NCBI GenBank assembly: GCA_020429045.1
Contig: JAGQLS010000004.1
Location: forward strand, 38,173 to 102,172
Reading direction: 5' to 3'
Origin: Candidatus Woesebacteria bacterium
Lineage (GTDB): Bacteria > Patescibacteriota > Microgenomatia > UBA1406 > GWC2-37-13
Length of the DNA: 64,000 nucleotides
Made by a program: the position numbers and the translations under genes. The notes below the pieces were generated by a model. The model saw nothing but the letters and a program-made list of their open reading frames with translations. It was not told where the DNA came from and searched no databases. Below, one piece after another: positions 9,548 to 18,227 of the stretch (the first letter of the stretch is position 1; every line of letters starts with the position of its first letter).

Positions 9548-9571
9548 AAATAGAAATTTAAAAATTGATAA

Positions 9572-10546
9572 TTACTCCTCGAGCCATTTCTCTGCATCCA
9601 GTGACGCTGCAACTCCCATACCCGCTGCAGTCGATGCTTGACGATAGATATGATCAACACAATCGCCAGCTGCAAAAACTCCAGCAACTGAAGTCATAGT
9701 TTGATACTTGGAATTATATTTCTTAACGTCCGCCATTTTTACTTTTCCCGAGATTAAACGCACGGCAGCTTGTTGAGTGGTAATAATATATCCTTTTTCA
9801 TCAAGTTCTAGTGCTTTACTCACTACTTCCGTATCAGGTTTGTGACCAATTGCCACAAATAGTCCATCAACAGCAAGCGTATTGCTCTTTTCATAAGGAT
9901 TTTTTAATTGAATCGCTTTAACTTTTTGTTCTCCCAACACATCTGTGACTTCATTATTTAAAATGAGGGTAACCTTGCTATTTTTTCTTATTCGCTGTTC
10001 CATGATTTTTGAGGCTCTGAAGGTGTCTCTGCGATGAATAAGATACACTTTTTTAGCAAACTTCGTGAGTGTCTGCGTTTCTTCCATCGCTGTATCTCCT
10101 CCCCCTACCACAGCCACAATTTTATCTCTGAAAAAAAATCCATCGCATGTAGCGCACGCTGACACTCCTCTTCCTCTTAAACGTTGTTCAGATTCCAAGT
10201 CCAACCAAAGAGCTTTGGCTCCAGCCGTTATAATTACGGCTTCAGACTTATATTGAGTTTTGCTCGTAGATAGAGTGAATGGTCTTTTCGAGAAGTCAAC
10301 CGAGACAATATTATCATCGTAAATTATTGTACCAAATTCTTTAGCTTGCGAGCGCATTTTTTCAATAAGATCTGCCCCGAGAATACTTGTAAATCCCGGA
10401 AAATTTTCAACTTCTGAAGTAAGCATGAGTTGTCCACCAGGAGGAGATCCTGCAAACAAAATTGGTTCCAATGAAGCGCGAGCGTTATATATTGCGGCAG
10501 ATAAACCAGCAGGACCACCGCCAATAATTGCTATTTTATTAACCAT
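9572..10546 (-). CDS. trxB: thioredoxin reductase
   Basis: 324 aa from the ATG at 10546 (a TTG codon precedes it). The FAD-binding GGGPAGLSAAIYNARA motif is at the N-terminus, the redox-active CATC disulfide at ~137, the NAD(P)H-binding GGGDTAMEE after it, and the C-terminal FAD motif VFAAGDCVD near 290. Length and order match low-molecular-weight thioredoxin reductase, a cytosolic flavoenzyme that reduces thioredoxin with NADPH. No thioredoxin gene is in the window. It is first of a probable trxB-gdhA unit. Confidence 0.95.
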   Translation of the reverse strand: MVNKIAIIGGGPAGLSAAIYNARASLEPILFAGSPPGGQLMLTSEVENFPGFTSILGADLIEKMRSQAKEFGTIIYDDNIVSVDFSKRPFTLSTSKTQYKSEAVIITAGAKALWLDLESEQRLRGRGVSACATCDGFFFRDKIVAVVGGGDTAMEETQTLTKFAKKVYLIHRRDTFRASKIMEQRIRKNSKVTLILNNEVTDVLGEQKVKAIQLKNPYEKSNTLAVDGLFVAIGHKPDTEVVSKALELDEKGYIITTQQAAVRLISGKVKMADVKKYNSKYQTMTSVAGVFAAGDCVDHIYRQASTAAGMGVAASLDAEKWLEE

Positions 10547-10635
10547 CAACTAAAAAAATTCATAACATCCAATTAACAAATACATTATACACAGATTTCC
10601 TTTCTTTGTGTCAAGAGATATGATACCGTATGAAG

Positions 10636-10875
10636 TTAGAGTTTGATTACCTTTTGAAGCATTTGCACAAGATGATGATCGTTTGTACTCTTTTCATTTT
10701 GTAATCCGGCTTTTTCCACAATAAGTTGGTGTGTAGTACTATCAAGTGCTTTTTTGACCGATAATAATTGTTGAATGATCTCTGACACTTCTCTATCAGT
10801 ATGCAACATGGCCTGTATGCCTTTCAGTTGGCCAATAATACGATTGAGACGTGATTCTAGCGTAATACTAGCCAT
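10636..10875 (-). CDS. CsoR/FrmR-fold (DUF156) protein lacking metal-ligand cysteines
   Basis: 79 aa. The sequence follows the all-helical CsoR/FrmR family (RLNRIIGQLKGIQAML...REVSEIIQQLLSVKKALD). Family members are small homotetrameric repressors released from DNA by Cu(I), Ni/Co, formaldehyde or persulfide through a conserved cysteine after 'DR' and a His-Cys pair in helix 2. Here the first cysteine aligns with Val (DREV) and the second site reads EKAGLQ. There is no cysteine in the whole protein, so normal sensing is not possible; His-Leu-Val and a 'DHH' in the C-terminal tail are the only obvious soft ligands. It starts 7 nt after the rho stop codon and is likely co-transcribed with it. 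A CsoR-type palindrome lies at 14499-14523. Confidence 0.8.
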   Translation of the reverse strand: MASITLESRLNRIIGQLKGIQAMLHTDREVSEIIQQLLSVKKALDSTTHQLIVEKAGLQNEKSTNDHHLVQMLQKVIKL

Positions 10876-10882
10876 GTTATGA

Positions 10883-12202
10883 TTATCCTTTATGTAAGGT
10901 TTCTAAAAATTCCTTATTATTCTTTGTCTTTGGTAATTTATCTATCATTGCCATTAAACTCTCTTCTGGAGTTCGAAGTGAAAATATTCTTCTTAACGTT
11001 GTTATTTGTTTGTTTGTTTCTTCGTCGTGGAGCAATTCATCGTGACGGGTTCCCGACATAGTAAGGTTCACGGCAGGATAAATTCGCTTCTCAGCAAACT
11101 TTCTATCGAGATGGATTTCCATGTTGCCCGTTCCTTTAAGTTCTTCATAAATAAGATCGTCCATACGAGATTCCGTACCAACGAGCGCAGTTCCTATGAT
11201 AGTAAGACTTCCGCCTTCTTCACAATTTCGTGCCGCACCAAGGAATTTTTTTGCAGGGTACAATGCTTGTGGATCAAAACCACCGGAAAGCGTTCTTCCA
11301 GAGTTGCTTATAGACAAGTTAAACGCCCGTGCAAGACGTGTTATAGAGTCTAATAAAATAACAACATCTTTACCTTCTTCGACGAGACGCTTCGCTCGTT
11401 CGAGGGCAAGATTGGCAACACGCGTTTGCTGTCGTGGCGTTTCGTCAAAATGAGAAGCTGCGACTTCCCCTTTGATTGAACGCTTAATCTCTGTAACTTC
11501 TTCTGGACGCTCACCTATCAAAATAGCAATAAGATGTACGTCAGGATAATTTTCTGCCAATGCTTCGGCAATTTGTTTGAGAAACGTTGTCTTACCAGCC
11601 TTTGGCTGTGAAACAACCAAAGCTCTTTGACCAAAACCTATGGGCGAAACTAGATCGATAATGCGTGTTGATAAAATATCCTGCTTAGTCTCAAGTATTA
11701 TCTGTTTTTGCGGATGCAACGATGTGAGTTTATCAAATTGATTTCTTGTTCTACTTTCCTCTTCTGATATTTCTTTTCCATTAATTTTTTTGATGAGAAG
11801 CAAGCTATTAAATCGTTCCCCATCTTTTGGTTGTCTGACAGAACCGGTCACCTCGTCGCCCTTGCGTAGCCAAAATCTCCTGATTTGAGAGGTTGAAACA
11901 TAAATGTCGTCATTAGGGTTGACTGTGAAATCTTGTCTCAAAAATCCGTATCCACCGTGAGTGATATCCAATACTCCGCTAGCTTCATAGCTATCTTTTA
12001 AATCTTCTTTCAATTTGTCGCTGTAGCCCTCTGAAGACGTTTGTTTTTTGGGCTGAGGCTGGGCACTCCGACGATTTTTGCTTGATTCTCTTGGTTTTTC
12101 CGATTCAACCTGCTCTATCTCGATAGGTTTTTCCTCGTAGGTATCTAACATCGATGACACATCCAATGCGTCATCTTGATTGTGGAGATCGTTTGAAGAC
12201 AT
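10883..12202 (-). CDS. rho: transcription termination factor Rho
   Basis: 439 aa. A charged, probably disordered N-terminal extension (~1-75) precedes the Rho N-domain/cold-shock RNA-binding region (LDITHGGYGFLRQDFTVNPNDDIYVS, given in part) and the RecA-like ATPase. The ATPase has P-loop VSQPKAGKTTFLKQ, Walker B VVILLDSITRLARA and the GGFDPQALYPAKKFLGAARN Q/R-loop region. Rho is a hexameric RNA-dependent ATPase that terminates untranslated transcripts. A TATAAT on the minus strand at 12358-12363 is a possible promoter and would leave a ~150-nt leader, in keeping with the autoregulated leaders known for rho genes elsewhere. Confidence 0.95.
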   Translation of the reverse strand: MSSNDLHNQDDALDVSSMLDTYEEKPIEIEQVESEKPRESSKNRRSAQPQPKKQTSSEGYSDKLKEDLKDSYEASGVLDITHGGYGFLRQDFTVNPNDDIYVSTSQIRRFWLRKGDEVTGSVRQPKDGERFNSLLLIKKINGKEISEEESRTRNQFDKLTSLHPQKQIILETKQDILSTRIIDLVSPIGFGQRALVVSQPKAGKTTFLKQIAEALAENYPDVHLIAILIGERPEEVTEIKRSIKGEVAASHFDETPRQQTRVANLALERAKRLVEEGKDVVILLDSITRLARAFNLSISNSGRTLSGGFDPQALYPAKKFLGAARNCEEGGSLTIIGTALVGTESRMDDLIYEELKGTGNMEIHLDRKFAEKRIYPAVNLTMSGTRHDELLHDEETNKQITTLRRIFSLRTPEESLMAMIDKLPKTKNNKEFLETLHKG

Positions 12203-12614
12203 AAAAATATATAAAATTAATAAAAATGAGCAGAAGCTCTAAAATATGAAAATGTTTCTATAAAAGGCTAAAGTAATACATTTCACTTTACAACTTGCTC
12301 GTCGATATACAAACTCACAAATGGAATTAATACAAAAATGTAGTTGAGTAGATTACTATTATAACAGAAAAAAAGAAAAAATCCCCTGAAATGAAACTAT
12401 CTTTTTTTTGAATCTTTTATGCTTTTAGCAACGGGCTGATGTACTCTTTAATCTGTTAAGATTAAAAACGCTCCACCGTTTTCCTCTTTCAAGGATTACC
12501 CTTTCTGATTGTGTTCTAAAAAGATTTCAAAGTGATGTCTCATCAGAGGATTACTTAAACTATACTCAATACAAATATATTTTGTCAAGTACTATAAAAA
12601 TGGTACAATAAGAT
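12203..12614. other. 412-bp divergent intergenic region upstream of rho and the 12615 gene
   Basis: AT-rich, with no ORF of note. It contains a minus-strand TATAAT (12358-12363) that could drive rho and, at its right end, the plus-strand promoter described separately. The decamer AAGGATTACC occurs here (~12495) and again in the large gap at ~14388; this may be chance. Confidence 0.5.
12582..12609 (+). promoter_or_regulatory. promoter, leaderless type
   Basis: TTGTCA (12582-12587), 16-nt spacer, TACAAT (12604-12609). The ATG at 12615 follows after 5 nt, so transcription should begin at or next to the start codon. There is no Shine-Dalgarno sequence. Confidence 0.65.
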
Positions 12615-13127
12615 ATGAAAAAAAAGGGTCCAATGATATTGCTCTTAAGCCTCATTTCTCTTCTCATTTTCATTTTTGGTGTATATTATGGAAAATCGAT
12701 AGCAAAAGTTGATGCACTTGACGAAGAGTTCGTGAAGCGATTTCCCACCCCTACAGAGCAATCAAAAGGGTCCCTCTCATCTATTGGCTACGAAACATTC
12801 TTGTCGCCTGATTGTGGGGTACGATTTACCTATCCAGCCTATCTTGAAGTTGAGAAAAGTCCAACTAAAAGTGCCAACCTCAAATCGAGCAATGGCAATG
12901 AACATATTTCTATCGACTGTACAGATGAAACCCGTCAAAATTATCTCAAAATGCTTTCGTTAGGCTCTTTTAAAAGCGAATCTCTAACTATTGATGGAGA
13001 ATTAGTTGATGTCTACACAGACGACAAAAATGATCAGACTGTCTTTTTGATTCCTTCGCGCGAAACAAGTTTCGCTTTGACCCATTCGCTTTTTTCTTTG
13101 CTTAGGCATTCTCTTACTAATCTGTGA
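12615..13127 (+). CDS. small membrane-anchored extracytoplasmic protein, unknown
   Basis: 170 aa. Residues 1-28 are a basic signal anchor (KKKGPMILLLSLISLLIFIFG). The remainder, predicted outside, has the phrase FLSPDCGVRFTYPAYLEVE and two cysteines (PDCG, IDCT) that may form a disulfide. This resembles small PsbP-like beta-sandwich proteins often seen in CPR genomes, but I would not assign a family. It stops 4 nt before fmt and is probably co-transcribed with it. Confidence 0.65.
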   Translation: MKKKGPMILLLSLISLLIFIFGVYYGKSIAKVDALDEEFVKRFPTPTEQSKGSLSSIGYETFLSPDCGVRFTYPAYLEVEKSPTKSANLKSSNGNEHISIDCTDETRQNYLKMLSLGSFKSESLTIDGELVDVYTDDKNDQTVFLIPSRETSFALTHSLFSLLRHSLTNL

Positions 13128-13131
13128 TTGT

Positions 13132-14085
13132 ATGAATATTGCATATTTCGGTAGTCCTGAAATTTCAGCTTCATTACTCCAAAAATTGCTTGATAATGGA
13201 CTTCCTATTTCTTTTATTGTGACAAATCCTGATAGAAAAAAGGGCAAACGTCTATCCATAACAAAAACACCGATAAAACAATTAGCTATTGATCGGCAAA
13301 TAGATTTCTTTGACAAACCTCTCACACGACAAACAGAGTCACTATTGATAAAAAAATTACATGATCATAATATATCAATATGTATCGTTTTCGCCTATGG
13401 CTCTATTTTGTCTACAAAACTATTAACATCTGTCAATCGTGGTTTTATAAATGTTCATCCCTCTCTGCTGCCAAAATATCGTGGTCCAAGCCCGATTGTT
13501 TATCCTCTTATGCTAGGAGAAACAGAAACTGGCGTATCAATCATCGAAATTAATGAAAAAGTCGACGCAGGAGACATCCTTGCCCAAGAAGTAGTTCCTA
13601 TTTCAATAGATCAAAACAAACAGTCGCTGATTGAAGAATTGATTGTTGTAGCTTCACAATTAGTTACGGCTGTCATAAACAATTCCATTGAGTTTAATCG
13701 AGTAAAACAAAACAACGAAAAAGCGACGTACACAAAATTACTTAAAAAAAATGATGGGTTTGTCAAAGTTGATTTTATACAATCTGCTCTTGGATTGAAA
13801 CAAAAATCCGAATCCTTAATTCCACCCATTATTGCCTCCTATGCAAAACGTTTCCATATTACGTTGCCAACTTCTCTGATAGATGTGCTGTACAATCTTT
13901 ACCGCGGGCTTGATCCATGGCCAGGTATTTGGACCATAGTTGAGACTCCTAAGGGCATAAAAAGGCTCAAAATAACTTCAATGAGTCTGAGCGGAAATAA
14001 ACCCGTAATAAAAATTGTACAGCTAGAAGGAAAGAGACCTGTTGATTTTCCAACATTTAATAAAGCTTATAATATATTTATTTGA
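13132..14085 (+). CDS. fmt: methionyl-tRNA formyltransferase
   Basis: 317 aa, normal length. The N-terminal formyltransferase domain carries NVHPSLLPKYRGPSPIVYPL, whose Asn-His pair with the later Asp (VDAGDI) makes the catalytic set, preceded by the AYGSIL segment. The C-terminal domain (~205-317) is the OB-fold that binds initiator tRNA (GLDPWPGIW). It transfers a formyl group from 10-formyl-THF to Met-tRNAi. Its presence fits ordinary bacterial initiation, even though most genes here lack Shine-Dalgarno sequences. Confidence 0.95.
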   Translation: MNIAYFGSPEISASLLQKLLDNGLPISFIVTNPDRKKGKRLSITKTPIKQLAIDRQIDFFDKPLTRQTESLLIKKLHDHNISICIVFAYGSILSTKLLTSVNRGFINVHPSLLPKYRGPSPIVYPLMLGETETGVSIIEINEKVDAGDILAQEVVPISIDQNKQSLIEELIVVASQLVTAVINNSIEFNRVKQNNEKATYTKLLKKNDGFVKVDFIQSALGLKQKSESLIPPIIASYAKRFHITLPTSLIDVLYNLYRGLDPWPGIWTIVETPKGIKRLKITSMSLSGNKPVIKIVQLEGKRPVDFPTFNKAYNIFI

Positions 14086-14498
14086 TTTAGTTTAGCGCTT
14101 AGAAATAAAATAAATTGATATCTTTCTTATAGTAAATCCGTTATTTCATAAATATAGTAATTCAATGTATTGAAATCTATTTTGCCTTATTGTATCAATC
14201 TTTGTATAATCATATCCTATTAAATTAGTGACTATTGATTACATTTTCATCAGATTTTTTTTAAAAGATTTAAGAGATGCATCTATCTTTAAAAGGAAAC
14301 GTGCTTTCATAACAAGCTGAAATTATCAATAATGATCTTTTAGCCCTTCAAAAAAGGCTTATTCTTGCTTTCAAATTTTTATCAAAGGATTACCATGCGT
14401 GCTAATTCATGTATTTCTATGGCTATATAAAAAGAACCACTTGTATGTATTGGTTATGAAAATTTGTAACGACAATAATCGTTTAATAAGTTCTCGTA

Positions 14499-14523
14499 AC
14501 TTATACTCCTAGGGGGTATAAGT
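14499..14523. promoter_or_regulatory. CsoR/CstR-type operator palindrome
   Basis: Arms ACTTATACTCC and GGGGTATAAGT flank a central TAG and pair over 11 positions, with one G-T wobble. The core ATACtCC...GGGGTAT closely follows the operator form known for CsoR-family repressors (e.g. the B. subtilis copZA site with ATACCC...GGGGTAT). No obvious target gene lies beside it. Confidence 0.6.
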
Positions 14524-14542
14524 ATACATATTAACTCACAAT

Positions 14543-14551
14543 TTATCCACA
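14543..14551 (+). promoter_or_regulatory. perfect DnaA-box consensus
   Basis: TTATCCACA, identical to the E. coli R1/R4 box consensus. Only one perfect copy was found in the gap; a one-mismatch reverse copy (TGTGTATAC) lies near 14749. Suggestive but not sufficient for an origin call. Confidence 0.35.
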
Positions 14552-15325
14552 AAATATCCCTTCTTTGTATTTGCTTACTTATATTCGCTTTTATGACGTT
14601 TGATGACTAATGTAAAATCAGGACATCTATCCTCTACATTTTAAATCCGGAGTATATTGCATATTTTCGATATTTTTTTTCTTTTTAGGGCTTCATAAAA
14701 ATCAAAAAAGGGGTTATTATTTAGCTCAATTTTGCGATACACACAAGATGTGTATACGGTTTAAGATAAACAACAATTATTTTTAACATTCCAATATTCC
14801 TTTAGCACACAGAGCAAGTGTCTGCAAAAATACCATATTAGATAGAAGGATTATTACAAAGCCATTTGACATTATAAAAGTAAATGAATTCAAACTCTTG
14901 ATTATAATTTGTATTTTCTTTACAGCCTTCTATCTTTTATGGACCTCTGCACAATATTGATGCAACTTGAATATTTTTAACATAGAAAGAACATTTGACC
15001 GAAATGAAAAATATAAAAAAGATCACGCTACTCAACAAGAATTGCATCGATTCTTTTCCTTATTTGAATTATTTTGACTAATGCTATGGTTGATAAAAAT
15101 CGTATGCGAATATTATCAATTTTTATCATCTTTTTTAAAAAATAATAGGTCTTAAAATTTTTGTGATAACTATTGCATTTTTTTTATAAATTATTGTTAC
15201 ATCAATACAAATTTGTATTCAAATTCTTTGAACAAAAATCAAACTATAAGTATTAAAATCGATAGTATTTATAGCCCGTATTATGCTGTCTGTAAATATA
15301 ATCCTGACAAAAAAGATCGTGGTTC

Positions 15326-15355
15326 TTGTGCGCCGTTTTTTATTTATGGTACAAT
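15326..15355 (+). promoter_or_regulatory. promoter of dut-thyA, leaderless type
   Basis: TTGTGC (15326-15331), 18-nt spacer, TACAAT (15350-15355). The ATG at 15360 follows after 4 nt. This is the main argument for the short dut start rather than the longer frame from 15213. Confidence 0.6.
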
Positions 15356-15359
15356 CACA

Positions 15360-15806
15360 ATGTCCATGAAACTCCTGATAAAAAGAATCGATAAAAGTCT
15401 TCCCATACCATCCTATCAAACAAAGGGTGCTGTAGCTTTTGATCTTTACGCGCGAATAGATACTATTATCAAACCCTGGACGCCAACTATTGTACCGACG
15501 AACATTATCGTCAAGGTTCCTGAAGGATATTTTCTCATGTTGGCAAGCAGAAGCTCCACGCCACTCAAAAAACACGTTATTGTTGCCAATGGTATAGGTG
15601 TCATTGATGAAGATTACCATGGTGACAAGGATGAAATAGGCGTTCAATTACTCAATTTCTCTCAAGAAGATGTACGTATCAAAAAAGGAGACCGTATTGC
15701 ACAAGCCTTACTAGTAAGCATTGCGAAAGTACAAGACTTTGAAGAGGTTGATTCTATTTCGTGCAAGTCGCGTGGTGGATTTGGCTCAACAAAAGGACAT
15801 TCATAA
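15360..15806 (+). CDS. dut: dUTP diphosphatase
   Basis: 148 aa from ATG 15360; a second ATG is two codons on. The frame is open upstream to 15213, but that segment does not belong to the family and overlaps the promoter. All five trimeric dUTPase motifs are visible: GAVAFDLYA (1), [10 protein letters not shown] (2), [13 protein letters not shown] (3), [11 protein letters not shown] (4) and [10 protein letters not shown] (5). It hydrolyses dUTP to dUMP and PPi, feeding the thymidylate synthase encoded 14 nt downstream. Confidence 0.93.
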   Translation: MSMKLLIKRIDKSLPIPSYQTKGAVAFDLYARIDTIIKPWTPTIVPTNIIVKVPEGYFLMLASRSSTPLKKHVIVANGIGVIDEDYHGDKDEIGVQLLNFSQEDVRIKKGDRIAQALLVSIAKVQDFEEVDSISCKSRGGFGSTKGHS

Positions 15807-15820
15807 TTTTTATCGCATCC

Positions 15821-16780
15821 ATGAAAACCTCTGAACTCGGCTATTTAGAACTTCTTCGCGACGTGATAGATAATGGATCATTTAAACAAAATCGAACCGG
15901 TATTGCAACGTATAGTGTTTTCGGGCGACAAATCCGATTTGATCTAACAGAGGGTTTTCCTCTTTTAACGACAAAAAAAGTCTATTTGCGCAGTATTATC
16001 CACGAACTTCTCTGGTTTTTGAAGGGCGATACAAACATCCGTTACCTTATTGAGCGCAAGGTACACATTTGGGATGAATGGCCCTTTGCGGTCTATTTGC
16101 GCGAACACAATCTTGAAAAAAAATTCCCCCGCTATTCTAAAGCGTGGAAAGAAGAACTGAAAAATTTTATTGAGAAAATAAAAGATGATGAAGATTTTGC
16201 TAAGCAATGGGGAGAACTTGGACCAGTCTACGGAAAACAATGGATTCGCTGGGAAGGACCCAATGGTGAAAAAATTAATCAAATTGAAAACGTAATTAGT
16301 GCAATAAAAGCAGTCATTCGTAATCCTGAAGATTCGGTTTCCCGCAGGATCATTGTCAGCGGATGGAATGTTGCAAATATTCAAAATCTTGTGAAAGGTA
16401 AATCTGCTGCTCCCCCACTCTGTCATACGATGTTTCAATTTTACGTCCTGAATGGAATGTTGTCATGTCAACTGTACCAAAGAAGTGCTGACTTATTTCT
16501 TGGGGTACCGTTCAATATCGCTTCCTATTCACTTTTAACCCTTATGATTGCCCACGTCACTGGCCTTAGAGCAAAAGAGTTTATCCATGTGTTTGGCGAT
16601 GCTCACATTTACAAAAATCACCTTGATCAAGTCAAAGAACAACTTTCAAGAACACCAAGAAAATTACCGACAATAAACTTGAACCCGAACGTCAAGGATA
16701 TTTTTTCATTTTCCTATGAAGATTTTGAAATCCAAGACTATGACCCCCACCCTCCGATCAAAGCTCCAATAGCTGTATAA
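15821..16780 (+). CDS. thyA: thymidylate synthase (ThyA type)
   Basis: 319 aa from the ATG at 15821; an upstream extension to 15761 overlaps dut and is not family sequence. Visible motifs: the folate/dUMP region [24 protein letters not shown], given here in part, [14 protein letters not shown], the active-site cysteine in [13 protein letters not shown], and [20 protein letters not shown]. It methylates dUMP to dTMP using methylene-THF. No dihydrofolate reductase is nearby. It ends before a T-rich weak hairpin (16797-16820). Confidence 0.95.
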   Translation: MKTSELGYLELLRDVIDNGSFKQNRTGIATYSVFGRQIRFDLTEGFPLLTTKKVYLRSIIHELLWFLKGDTNIRYLIERKVHIWDEWPFAVYLREHNLEKKFPRYSKAWKEELKNFIEKIKDDEDFAKQWGELGPVYGKQWIRWEGPNGEKINQIENVISAIKAVIRNPEDSVSRRIIVSGWNVANIQNLVKGKSAAPPLCHTMFQFYVLNGMLSCQLYQRSADLFLGVPFNIASYSLLTLMIAHVTGLRAKEFIHVFGDAHIYKNHLDQVKEQLSRTPRKLPTINLNPNVKDIFSFSYEDFEIQDYDPHPPIKAPIAV

Positions 16781-16796
16781 CAATCAAAACGTATTT

Positions 16797-16820
16797 TGTC
16801 ATTTTTTTTGACATTTTTTT
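16797..16820 (+). terminator. weak terminator-like element after thyA
   Basis: TGTCA and TGACA pair across a T7 loop and are followed by seven T. The stem is only 5 bp and AT-rich, so termination efficiency is doubtful. The TTGACA inside it could instead be a -35 element. Confidence 0.3.
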
Positions 16821-16874
16821 ATTAATGCGCATTTACTCTTTTAACTTTTTGCTTTTAACTTTATACTAAAATAT

Positions 16875-17993
16875 ATGGCACTTCCGATTGTTATATACGA
16901 TCCAACACAGCAGGATGAACATAGCAAAGTAAGAGGAGTTGGAAGATATGTACAACTTCTTAAGCTCTATTTCAATAACGCATGGCAATTTACAGGCGAC
17001 GTGCAACAAGCAGATAAAAAAAGCCTGTTTATTCAACCGTTTTTCAATCCTATTGGCCCTTCACAAAAAACGAAACCAAAAGGGGTAAAAAATATTGCGA
17101 TTATTCACGATCTTATACCGCTTACATATCCGCTCTATTTCCCCCTTGGACTTCGAGCGAAATGGTCGCTTTATTGGAATAAACAACACATCAAACGTTT
17201 TGACCTTGTGGTTACCGATTCTTTAGAAAGTAAAAAAGATATCGTCAGCTATTTCAAAATCGACGAACGTCGTGTTCATGTCGTATATCCTACGGTCCTT
17301 CCTATTTACTTACCGCATCTTGATACAATACAAGGCCATCGTCACCCGTTTCATAAACAAAACGATCAAACTGTGTTTGAATTTTCACCATTGAATATTG
17401 ATGCGTTTCTCCCGGAGAGCGTCAAACAACAGACTCAAGCGTTTATCGTCTATGTCGGAGACGCGACATGGAACAAAAATCTTCCCACTCTTGCACGAGC
17501 TATTAAAATGGCAAATGTACCTTGTGTATTTGTTGGGAACGTATTTAGCAAAATGCAAAAACTTGCTGCTGTCAAACCCCATCCTTGGCAGAAATCGCTT
17601 CTGGAATTTACCAAACTTGCTGAAAGTGATAAACGGTTCATCTTTCCAGGGTATGTTTCTGACGTGGAACTCATGGCTTTGTATAAATATGCTCGTGCAA
17701 ATATTCTCATTTCTCACAATGAAGGATTTGGATTTTCGTTTATTGAGGCAGGATATATGAGCACGCCTTCGATTCTTTCAAATATTCCGATATTTCACGA
17801 AACCGCCGGGAACGCAGCCCTTTTCGTCAATCAGCTTGACCCAAAGAATATTGCAAACGCCATTATTCAGTTATTTTATGACGCCGTAAGTCGGGAAAAA
17901 ATGAGCATTGAGGCGTTTGACCGAGCTCAACAATATAACCCCAACAATTTTATTAACAGATGGAATACAGTCATTAGTGCGTTAGGATCTTAA
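16875..17993 (+). CDS. glycosyltransferase family 4 (GT-B)
   Basis: 372 aa. Two Rossmann-like halves. The N-terminal half has NIAIIHDLIPLTYPLYFP and DLVVTDSLESKKDI. The C-terminal half has YVGDATWNKNLPTL, the FVGN region and the nucleotide-sugar-binding motif NEGFGFSFIEAGYMSTPSI with its E-x7-E pattern. Such enzymes transfer sugars from nucleotide donors to lipid or polysaccharide acceptors at the cytoplasmic membrane; donor and acceptor cannot be read. TATACT at 16862-16867 lies 7 nt before the ATG, so the message is likely leaderless. A tiny membrane gene follows 3 nt after the stop. Confidence 0.85.
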   Translation: MALPIVIYDPTQQDEHSKVRGVGRYVQLLKLYFNNAWQFTGDVQQADKKSLFIQPFFNPIGPSQKTKPKGVKNIAIIHDLIPLTYPLYFPLGLRAKWSLYWNKQHIKRFDLVVTDSLESKKDIVSYFKIDERRVHVVYPTVLPIYLPHLDTIQGHRHPFHKQNDQTVFEFSPLNIDAFLPESVKQQTQAFIVYVGDATWNKNLPTLARAIKMANVPCVFVGNVFSKMQKLAAVKPHPWQKSLLEFTKLAESDKRFIFPGYVSDVELMALYKYARANILISHNEGFGFSFIEAGYMSTPSILSNIPIFHETAGNAALFVNQLDPKNIANAIIQLFYDAVSREKMSIEAFDRAQQYNPNNFINRWNTVISALGS

Positions 17994-17996
17994 CAT

Positions 17997-18206
17997 ATGT
18001 CTCTTGGTATTTATATCTTCGCTGCTATCATGTATATCATGATTATTCATATCGTCATGGTCCAACGGAATGCTTTTCATCTTTTTGTCACTGTCACGCT
18101 TTTTATCCTCGGTGGCGCTATGGGAAGATACCTGGATAGCTATATCGTAGGATTTGTTTTTGCAGCCGTGATGAGCTTCATGTTTTGGACCCACTCAGAT
18201 ATGTAA
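17997..18206 (+). CDS. small membrane protein, unknown
   Basis: 69 aa, hydrophobic nearly throughout, with three likely membrane helices (~4-20, 27-45, 48-64) and a short polar end. It starts 3 nt after the glycosyltransferase stop codon and is surely co-transcribed with it. No family recognised. Confidence 0.55.
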   Translation: MSLGIYIFAAIMYIMIIHIVMVQRNAFHLFVTVTLFILGGAMGRYLDSYIVGFVFAAVMSFMFWTHSDM

Positions 18207-18227
18207 AGCCTCAAAGACTCATTAAAG

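Larger units (their letters stand above)
14086..15359. other. 1.27-kb gene-free, AT-rich region
   Basis: The longest gap in the window. No ORF longer than a few dozen codons was seen on either strand, and I recognise no known RNA (no tmRNA, SRP or RNase P signature). Two features stand out: a CsoR-type palindrome at 14499-14523 and a perfect DnaA box at 14543-14551, only 20 bp apart. Most genes to the left run leftward and the next ones run rightward. A replication origin, an unannotated RNA or a decayed gene are all possible. Confidence 0.5.

Noticed and set aside
15213-15359. N-terminal extension of dUTPase
   Set aside because: Not family sequence and overlaps a good promoter that places transcription at 15360.
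17982-18194. Antisense 70-aa frame opposite the small membrane gene
   Set aside because: Lies exactly opposite a hydrophobic gene coupled to the glycosyltransferase; no signal of its own.
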